Source: Gemmatimonadales bacterium (lineage in GTDB: Bacteria > Gemmatimonadota > Gemmatimonadetes > Palauibacterales > Palauibacteraceae). From it: DNA of 44,259 nucleotides. Of this stretch, positions 38,206 through 44,259 are shown piece by piece (the stretch's first letter is position 1; every line of letters begins with the position of its first letter). The notes beneath the pieces are model-generated. The model worked only from the letters and a program-made list of their open reading frames with translations. It did no database searches and had not been told where the DNA came from. Both the position numbers and the translations under genes were made by a program. Where the stretch lies: the NCBI GenBank assembly GCA_009840115.1, contig VXOJ01000030.1:1-44259 (forward strand). The letters are read 5' to 3'.

Positions 38206-38287
38206 TATACGATTCTCGGGCGATGGAGAGCTGTATGGCGGCGATATTCCGGTGACATTCGGGCGTTGTCCAGTGAGGCGGTCCGGC
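38206..38287. repeat. Promoter-region direct repeat, unit B
   Basis: Second unit, 129 bp after unit A in the same orientation, ending 38 bp before the regulator's start codon. The TATACGAT to GATATT spacing is again 37 bp. Conservation is patchy in a way that looks like kept boxes within drifting sequence. Confidence 0.6.
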
Positions 38288-38325
38288 GCGGTTGCGGGGC
38301 CGCGGACGATGACGGAGGGGTGCGG

Positions 38326-40686
38326 ATGACGGAGGATCGTGAGGGGCTTCGGCGACAGATCGAAGTGCTCAGGGAGCGCAGCTCCAGACTGAGCGCGGCC
38401 GTGCTGCGCGTCAGCGACAGCCTCGATCTGGACACGGTGCTTCAGGAAGTCGTCGACAGCGTTCGCGAGCTGACGGCGGCCCGCTATGCCACGATCGTGA
38501 CCGTCGACGACGCCGGACGTGTTGCGGAGTTCGTCACTTCCGGTTTCACGTCCGACGAGAAGAGCGAGCTGGTCGGGTGGCCGGACGGACCGGACCTCTT
38601 CGAGCACTTCCGGGACCTTGCGGCGCCGCTCCGGCTGACGGACCTGCCGGCCTATGTCCGAGAGCTCGGCTTCTCGACGGATCTCATTCGGTCCAGGACG
38701 TTGCAGAGCGCGCCGCTGCGGCACCGGGGCGTGATCATCGGCAGCTTCTTTCTCGCCGAGAAGGAGGGCGGCGGAGCTTTCACGAGTGCCGACGAAGAAG
38801 TCACACAGCTGTTCGCCTCGCAGGCCGCGACCGCGATCGCCAACGCCCGCGCGCATCGCGAGGAGCGCCGGGCGCGGAACGACCTGGAGGCTCTGATCGA
38901 GACGTCGCCCGTGGGTGTGGTGGTCTTCGATGCGGCGTCGGGCGAGGCCGTATCGTTCAACCAGCAGGCACGGCGCATCGTCGAGGGGCTGAGCTCGCCC
39001 GGGCGCGCTCTCGAGGAGTTGCTGGACGAGATCACCTGCCGCCGCGCCGATGGGCGGGAGGTCTCCCTGGCAGCGTTCCCTCTGGCCCAGCAACTGCGCA
39101 TCGGCGAGACGGTCCGCACCGAGGAGATGACGCTCTCGGTCCCCGACGGCCGGAGCGTGACGACGCTGGTCAATGCCACGCCGATCCACGCGGCCGAGGC
39201 CGCGGTCCGGTCGGTCGTGGTCACGATGCAGGACCTGGCGCCATTCGAGGAACTCGAGCGGCTGCGGACCGAGTTCCTCGCCATCGTGAGTCACGAACTG
39301 CGCGCGCCGCTTACTTCGATCAAGGGTTCGACGGCCACCGTGCTCGCCTCCTCGGCGGACTTCTCGCCGCCTGAAATGCTGCAGTTCTTCCGCATCATCG
39401 ATGGACAGGCGGATCAGATGAGCGGCCTTATCGGTGACTTGCTGGATGCCGGACGCATCGCCACGGGCACCCTGTCGGTCTCGACCGAATCCTCGGATGT
39501 GGGAACGCTTGTAGACCGGGCGAGGAACACCTTCCTGGCCGGCGGCGCCCGGCACACGGTGCACGTCGACCTTCCCAGGGACCTGCCTCGCGTATCGGTG
39601 GATCGACAACGCATCGTACAGGTGCTGAACAACCTCCTCGCCAATGCCGCCGCGCACTCTCCGGAGTCGTCGCCCATCGAGGTTTCCGCACGAAAGGAGG
39701 ACGCTCACGTTGCGATCTCGGTCTCAGACAGCGGTCGGGGCATTCCGCCGGAGCGCCTCCCGCACCTGTTCCGGAGTTACGGGGGCACGGGAGATACGAA
39801 GCAGGATCTGGAAGGCGGTCTGGGGCTCGCCATCTGCAAGGGCCTGGTCGAGGCCCACGGCGGGCGCATCTGGGCCAGGAGCCGCGGGGAGGGCCAGGGC
39901 GCCCGGTTCACCTTCACGGTCCCGTTGGCCGAGCATGCCGCCGGTGACCTTGAGACGGCGAACTTCGCCCCGGGTCCGGAGGGCCCACCCGGACCACGCC
40001 GGGCACAGGTGCGCATCCTCGTGGTGGACGACGATCCGCAGGCGCTGCGCTATGTCCGTGACGCGCTCACCGCAGCCGGCTATGCCGCGGTCGTGACGGG
40101 CGACCACCGGGAGTTGTCAAGCGTCATCCAGGCCGAGAAACCCCATCTGGTCCTGCTCGATCTGATGCTGTCCGGCGCCGACGGGATCGAGTTGCTGGAG
40201 CACGTTCCCGAACTGTCCGATCTGCCGGTCATCTTCATCTCCGCCTACGGACGGGACGAGACCATCGCCCGCGCCCTGGGCGCCGGCGCCGCCGACTACA
40301 TCGTCAAACCGTTTTCCCCGACGGAACTTACGGCGAGAGTGCGGGCCGCGGTGCGAAGGCACGCCGCCCCCGCGCGCTTCGTGCTCGGACAACTCGCGAT
40401 CGACTACGACCGGCGCCATGTGACCCTGGCCGGGCGCACGCTGGAACTGACGGCCACGGAGTACGAGATCCTGCGCGTGCTGTCGACCAACGCGGGGCGG
40501 GTGTCCACGTACCGTTCTCTGTTCCGGAAGGCCTGGCGGCGGCATCCGGACCCCCGCACCCCGAAGCTCGTCCACGCCGTCATCAAGAGGCTCCGAAAAA
40601 AGCTGGGCGAGGACGGGACCCACGCGGCCTACATCCGAAACGAGCGCGGCGTCGGCTACCGCATGCCCGAACCGGGCGAGACGTAG
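38326..40686 (+). CDS. One-piece two-component protein: GAF-PAS-kinase-receiver-winged helix
   Basis: 786 aa carrying a full signalling chain. GAF domain ~25-185, PAS-like ~190-305, histidine kinase with phospho-acceptor His323 in FLAIVSHELRAPLTS, N-box NNLLANAAAHS, ATP-lid motifs DSGRGIPPE and GGLGLAICKG; then a receiver domain with acidic pocket VVDDD, phospho-acceptor Asp612 in LLDLMLSGADG and Lys in KPFSPTEL; then an OmpR/PhoB-type winged helix (LELTATEYEILRVL ... VIKRLRKKL, RNERGVGYRM). No membrane segment, so a cytosolic sensor. ATG at 38326 chosen for its GGAGGGG site; a TTG at 38266 is in frame. Its stop abuts the stop of the convergent second surface-protein gene with no gap. Likely target: the flanking surface-protein genes. 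Confidence 0.9.
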   Translation: MTEDREGLRRQIEVLRERSSRLSAAVLRVSDSLDLDTVLQEVVDSVRELTAARYATIVTVDDAGRVAEFVTSGFTSDEKSELVGWPDGPDLFEHFRDLAAPLRLTDLPAYVRELGFSTDLIRSRTLQSAPLRHRGVIIGSFFLAEKEGGGAFTSADEEVTQLFASQAATAIANARAHREERRARNDLEALIETSPVGVVVFDAASGEAVSFNQQARRIVEGLSSPGRALEELLDEITCRRADGREVSLAAFPLAQQLRIGETVRTEEMTLSVPDGRSVTTLVNATPIHAAEAAVRSVVVTMQDLAPFEELERLRTEFLAIVSHELRAPLTSIKGSTATVLASSADFSPPEMLQFFRIIDGQADQMSGLIGDLLDAGRIATGTLSVSTESSDVGTLVDRARNTFLAGGARHTVHVDLPRDLPRVSVDRQRIVQVLNNLLANAAAHSPESSPIEVSARKEDAHVAISVSDSGRGIPPERLPHLFRSYGGTGDTKQDLEGGLGLAICKGLVEAHGGRIWARSRGEGQGARFTFTVPLAEHAAGDLETANFAPGPEGPPGPRRAQVRILVVDDDPQALRYVRDALTAAGYAAVVTGDHRELSSVIQAEKPHLVLLDLMLSGADGIELLEHVPELSDLPVIFISAYGRDETIARALGAGAADYIVKPFSPTELTARVRAAVRRHAAPARFVLGQLAIDYDRRHVTLAGRTLELTATEYEILRVLSTNAGRVSTYRSLFRKAWRRHPDPRTPKLVHAVIKRLRKKLGEDGTHAAYIRNERGVGYRMPEPGET

Positions 40687-43600
40687 TTACGGACGGGTGA
40701 GGGGTTGCGTCCCGGCGTCTCCGGATCGCGGGGTGACGAGGCCGCGGGGTTCGATGCCGCCGCTGATGGTCAGGCCCCAGCCCCCGGCGGAGCGGTCGAG
40801 CGCGCCGGACCAGGCGAGGATCCGGCCGCCCGGCAGGCGGAGGGCCCAGCGGGCGCGCGCGTCGAGCGACCACGGCGCGGCGGACGCGGGGCCGGTCGGG
40901 CCGCTTGATCCGGCGAGCCGCTCCTCCCAGAGCGCGCCGGACGCGTTGGCGGGGCCGCCCCAGCGCGGCGAGACGGAGAGCGAGAGTCCTTCCTCGTCCG
41001 ACGGGCGGCCGACGGTCAGGGTGACGGCCAGGCCGCGCTCCTCGTAGCCCCGGGCGGAGTGGAGTACCAGGATCCGGCCCTGCGCGTCGAGGCGAACGGG
41101 GCCGCCCGCCGCCCGGAGTCCGCCGGCCAACTCGAGCCCCGTGCCCGTCTGGCCCGCGCCGCCGTCGTGCCGGCCGCTCGCCTCGCCGAACGCCTCGAGC
41201 GCCAGCCCGCCGAGGCGCATCGAATGGCTCACATCGATGCCCAACCGCTGCTGCTCGACCCTCGCGCTGCGGCCGTCCACGGTCCCGAGGCCCGCTCCGG
41301 TCGCGAGTCGCATCCACGCCGCGTCGGCCCGGAGCCCGAACCCGTCGGCGAACCGGCGCCGGACCTCGAGGAGCCCGAGCCCCAGGTCGAGGCGGCTCGT
41401 GCCCACGCGGCCCGTCGCTCGAACGTTCTCCGCCGACCCCCGCCCGCCGCCCGCCATCGCCCACACCGAAGTGGTTCCGTCCGACCAGCGCAGGTAGGGA
41501 TGCACGGCCGTCAGCGACGTCTCGAGACGGCCGCCCGCCGTGCCGGCGCGCCAGTCGCTTCCGCCCTTGCTCCTCGCGACCGCAACACCCGCGAGCCAGC
41601 TCCCGCCGAAGGCGCGGTCGAGCCCGGCCCAGCCCGTGCGCAGGCTGCCCTCGTAGCCGCGCTCCGCGGCCGGCTCGCCCGCGAACGTCTGGATGTCGCC
41701 TTGGCCCCAGAGCCGCCAGCCCGGGCGGCCGCCTTCCCTTCCGCCCCACGCGAACGCGAACTCAGTGCCGCCTCCGCCGCCTCCGCCAAGCCCCCGGAGG
41801 TTCCCGGGGCCGCCCACGCCCAGAGCTGCCAACAGATCCGCGGGGTCCCGGGGCCCGGCCGGAGGACCGTCGCGGCCCTCGGCGGCGGCCGCGGCCCACT
41901 CCGCCGCCTGCTGCTCGAACGTCCGTCCGGCCTCGGCGAGGCCTCCGCCGCGCAGGTAGCGTGACATCGTCCACCCCGCGAGCAGCCGCTCCGCCGCCGC
42001 CCGCGCGCCCGCCTCGTCCAGCGGGATGGCGCGTCCCCTGACCGTGAGCCGCGAGCGCTCGTCCCGGCCGCCCGGTCCCACGCGGCGGCCCAGCGTCATG
42101 CGCGCGCTCGCCAGGTGCGCCCGCGCCGTCGCGGCCAGCGTCTCGTCGAGCGCCATCCGCGCCATCCGGTCGTTCGTGCCCACCGCGAACGTATGCGCGG
42201 CCGAGAGCCCGTCCGGATCGCGCGCCGTGACCTCGATGGTTGTGGAACCGTAGCCGACGGGCGTCACGGTCAGCACCGCGCCCGCCACGGTCGCCGCAGC
42301 GACGGTCGGATCCGATGACGTGGCCGTGTACTTCAGCGTATCCCCCTCCACGTCCTCGAAGTACGGCGTCAGGTCGAGCGCCGCCGTCGCGCCCCCCTCC
42401 GCGAGCGCCTGGTTCGGGATCGTACCCACCGCCACGGGCGCGTCGTTCACCGACGCGACCCGAACCACGACCTCCGCTTCCGCCCGGCCGCCGTTGCCGT
42501 CGGCCACCGTGTAGGTGAATCGGTCCGTGCCGTGCCAGTCCGCCTGCGGCGCATACGCGACCCCGTCCGCCCGGGCCCGCGTCGTACCGTGCGCCGGCGG
42601 GGAAACCGACTCGATGCGCAGCGCGTCGCCGTCGATGTCGGTGTCGTTCGCGAGCACGTCCACCGTGATCGGCTGGTCCTCGTTCGTCGCCGCCGTGTCG
42701 GCCACGGCCACGGGCGCGTCGTTCACCGCCGCGACCCGAACCACGACCTCCGCCACCGCGGTCCCGCCGTTCCCGTCGGCGGCCGTGTAGGTGAACTGGT
42801 CCGTGCCGTGCCAGTCCGCCTCCGGCGCGTAGGTCACCCCGCCGCCCGCCATCCGTGCCGTCCCGTGCTCCGGCTTCGACACCGACTCGACGTGCAGCGC
42901 GTCGCCGTCCACGTCCGTGTCGTTCGCCAGGACCTCGACCTTGACCTCCTCGTCCTCGTTCGTCGCGGCCGTGTCCGCGGCCGCCTCCGGAGCCTCGTTC
43001 ACGTTCGTTACGTCGACCGTCACCCCGACCGTGGCCGCCGCGCCGCGCGGATCCCGCGCCCGTACCGCCAGCCGGTACCGGTTCGGCTCCGTCTCGTAGT
43101 CCTCGCCCGCACCCACGTACGACACCATCCCGTCCCGCGAGCCGACCGCGAACCGCGTCGCGTCGCCCGACGCCAGCGAGTACGTCACCTCATCGCCGTC
43201 CGGGTCCTCCGCGTCCACCGCGTCCAGCGCCACCGCACGGACGCGGCCGTCCTCGTTCTCGCGAAGCTCGAACGCGTAAGACGGTTCCCTGAACGCCGGA
43301 GCCTCGTTCACCACGTCGATGGGCACCTCGGCATACGCCGTGCCGCCCAACCCGTCCGAGACGTCGACGTTGATCCAGACGGTTCCCAGCTCGGCGGGAG
43401 CCACCCAGCGCGCTTCGAACCCGTCTACCGCCCCAATGAAGCTCCCCGCCTGCGCGCTCCACACACACGTCAGCGTGTCGCCATCCGGGTCCGTCGCCAC
43501 CGCCGTCAGCCGAACCTCTCCGCCCGGCCCCACCCGGCACGGATCGCAGTAGGCCGTCACGGTCGGATCCTCGTTCGTCGGCGTCGTGTCCCAGATCGTC

Positions 43601-44259
43601 ACCTCGACCGAACTCGGGTTCCCGGCCTGGACCGACGACGGCAGCTTGCCCAGCGCCACCGTGAACGTCTCGTAGTAGGTGTCCTCGTCCTCGGTCGTGG
43701 AGATCGTGTCGCTCCCGGTCGTCGCGCCCGCCTCGATCTCGATGCTCGAGAGCGAACCGTAGTCGCCCTCGTCCGCCGTGCCCGGCGTCAGCGTGAGGGG
43801 GATCGTCACGTCGCTCGACAGGGCCGTGGACACCCGTGCCGTCACCGTCACCGGGAACCCCTCCCGCACTGGGTTCGGCGACGCCGACAGGGTCACCGAG
43901 GGCAGGTCATCGTCCCGGATGTCGATGCGGAGCCCAGGACTGCTCAACTCCGGGTTCCGGCTGTCCGCGAAGAGATAGACGGTCTCCCCGTCGTCGTCAT
44001 CCGCGTCGTCGATGACGCGCAGGGTCGCGGCGCCCGTCCGGTTGCCCTCCGCGATCGTGAACTCGGTCCGCGACAGCGTGTAGTCCACGCCGCGGGTCGC
44101 CGTGCTCTCGGCGCCGACCCGCAGCGTCACCTGCGTGCCGCCCGCGGGCGCGGGACCGTCCAGCCTCGCCGAGATCGTGACGTCGCGTCCGCCTTCCGTC
44201 GCGCGTCGGTTGGCGCTCAGCGTGAGCGTGGTGGGGATCGCGGGCGGTGGGGGCGGTGG
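40687..44259 (-). CDS. Giant secreted repeat protein with C-terminal barrel (copy 2, partial)
   Basis: 1190 C-terminal residues; the gene runs off the right edge, so signal peptide and N-terminal units are missing. Same order as copy 1: two Calx-beta-like units, the Cys-pair Ig/PKD-like unit, cadherin-like unit, two VLANDTD tandem repeats, Ig-like unit, then the autotransporter-like barrel. The passenger differs in places (for example EEVKVEVLANDTDVDGD against GEVTVDVLANDTDPDGD), as does the extreme C-terminus (GTQPLTRP against ATQPGSPCG). Before the first shared unit it has a six-proline run where copy 1 has VGPP, so the two proteins join different N-terminal parts to a common C-terminal block. 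Confidence 0.85.
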   Translation of the reverse strand, partial: PPPPPPAIPTTLTLSANRRATEGGRDVTISARLDGPAPAGGTQVTLRVGAESTATRGVDYTLSRTEFTIAEGNRTGAATLRVIDDADDDDGETVYLFADSRNPELSSPGLRIDIRDDDLPSVTLSASPNPVREGFPVTVTARVSTALSSDVTIPLTLTPGTADEGDYGSLSSIEIEAGATTGSDTISTTEDEDTYYETFTVALGKLPSSVQAGNPSSVEVTIWDTTPTNEDPTVTAYCDPCRVGPGGEVRLTAVATDPDGDTLTCVWSAQAGSFIGAVDGFEARWVAPAELGTVWINVDVSDGLGGTAYAEVPIDVVNEAPAFREPSYAFELRENEDGRVRAVALDAVDAEDPDGDEVTYSLASGDATRFAVGSRDGMVSYVGAGEDYETEPNRYRLAVRARDPRGAAATVGVTVDVTNVNEAPEAAADTAATNEDEEVKVEVLANDTDVDGDALHVESVSKPEHGTARMAGGGVTYAPEADWHGTDQFTYTAADGNGGTAVAEVVVRVAAVNDAPVAVADTAATNEDQPITVDVLANDTDIDGDALRIESVSPPAHGTTRARADGVAYAPQADWHGTDRFTYTVADGNGGRAEAEVVVRVASVNDAPVAVGTIPNQALAEGGATAALDLTPYFEDVEGDTLKYTATSSDPTVAAATVAGAVLTVTPVGYGSTTIEVTARDPDGLSAAHTFAVGTNDRMARMALDETLAATARAHLASARMTLGRRVGPGGRDERSRLTVRGRAIPLDEAGARAAAERLLAGWTMSRYLRGGGLAEAGRTFEQQAAEWAAAAAEGRDGPPAGPRDPADLLAALGVGGPGNLRGLGGGGGGGTEFAFAWGGREGGRPGWRLWGQGDIQTFAGEPAAERGYEGSLRTGWAGLDRAFGGSWLAGVAVARSKGGSDWRAGTAGGRLETSLTAVHPYLRWSDGTTSVWAMAGGGRGSAENVRATGRVGTSRLDLGLGLLEVRRRFADGFGLRADAAWMRLATGAGLGTVDGRSARVEQQRLGIDVSHSMRLGGLALEAFGEASGRHDGGAGQTGTGLELAGGLRAAGGPVRLDAQGRILVLHSARGYEERGLAVTLTVGRPSDEEGLSLSVSPRWGGPANASGALWEERLAGSSGPTGPASAAPWSLDARARWALRLPGGRILAWSGALDRSAGGWGLTISGGIEPRGLVTPRSGDAGTQPLTRP
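40735..44247. repeat. Long direct repeat, copy 2
   Basis: Counterpart of 33269-36802, same orientation. Identical tracts at 40735-41129, 41494-41756 and 43484-43808. Homology stops at 44247, twelve bases before the window edge, where the sequence turns into GGTGGGGGCGGTGG-type low complexity encoding prolines. Confidence 0.9.

Larger units (their letters stand above)
37856..38325. promoter_or_regulatory. Divergent regulatory region, surface protein / sensor regulator
   Basis: The only intergenic stretch over 300 bp. It separates the leftward giant-protein gene from the rightward sensor/regulator gene and is clearly richer in A/T than its surroundings. It holds two long imperfect direct repeats (listed separately), TATACGA at 38077, 38191 and 38206, a C-run at 38053-38060, a 9-bp direct repeat GGGCCACGG (38145-38153, 38174-38182) flanking a CCAG/CTGG palindrome, and the strong GGAGGGG ribosome site of the regulator gene. 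Part near 37970 could be translated if the surface protein used its upstream ATG. No coding sequence otherwise seen. Confidence 0.65.

Overview
The window reads as one end-to-end piece of a very GC-rich genome from a Gram-negative bacterium. An outer membrane is implied by a SurA-type chaperone, an EnvC-type divisome factor and two very large secreted proteins ending in autotransporter-like beta-barrels. Protein style and gene content remind me of Gemmatimonadota (possibly a marine or sponge-associated lineage); that placement is recollection, not a search result. No tRNA, rRNA, CRISPR array, insertion sequence or phage gene was seen. Genes are packed with start/stop overlaps, and GTG starts are common with occasional TTG and probably one CTG.

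Left part (1-14784), read leftward: a long gene train DUF58 - BatA/VWA - mfd - SurA-like - pdxA - ftsE - ftsX - envC - holB - moaC - UDP-aminosugar dehydrogenase. The core is division-linked wall hydrolysis (FtsE, FtsX and an EnvC-like activator with a degenerate LytM domain), with repair, outer-membrane biogenesis and cofactor genes in the same train. It collides tail-to-tail with the 3' end of a LysM protein cut by the left edge.

Middle (14869-23610), read rightward: M28 peptidase - YtxH - smpB - AmiC-type amidase - pyrK - pyrD - aminosugar kinase/RapZ-C fusion - MurU-like nucleotidyltransferase - quinone oxidoreductase. The amidase is the natural client of the EnvC-like protein. The kinase fusion plus the nucleotidyltransferase look like a cell-wall sugar recycling branch carrying a built-in RapZ-type domain.

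23618-33221: a leftward Asp-box propeller/MoaD-like pair; rightward DUF72 - rhomboid - leuB; a TPP riboswitch and thiC; a leftward long-chain-type acyl-CoA dehydrogenase; a rightward UMF1-family transporter.

33218-44259: two paralogous giant surface proteins in the same orientation, flanking a single-polypeptide sensor kinase/response regulator/DNA-binding protein. Over about 3.5 kb the two copies are close, with three long tracts identical base for base (395, 263 and 325 bp), while their N-terminal parts differ. The 470-bp region between the first surface protein and the kinase is the only sizeable intergenic region; it is relatively AT-rich and holds a diverged pair of long direct repeats. 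This paralogue/sensor arrangement and the kinase-RapZ fusion are the parts most worth following up. Both window edges lie in G-rich low-complexity sequence, suggesting assembly breaks.
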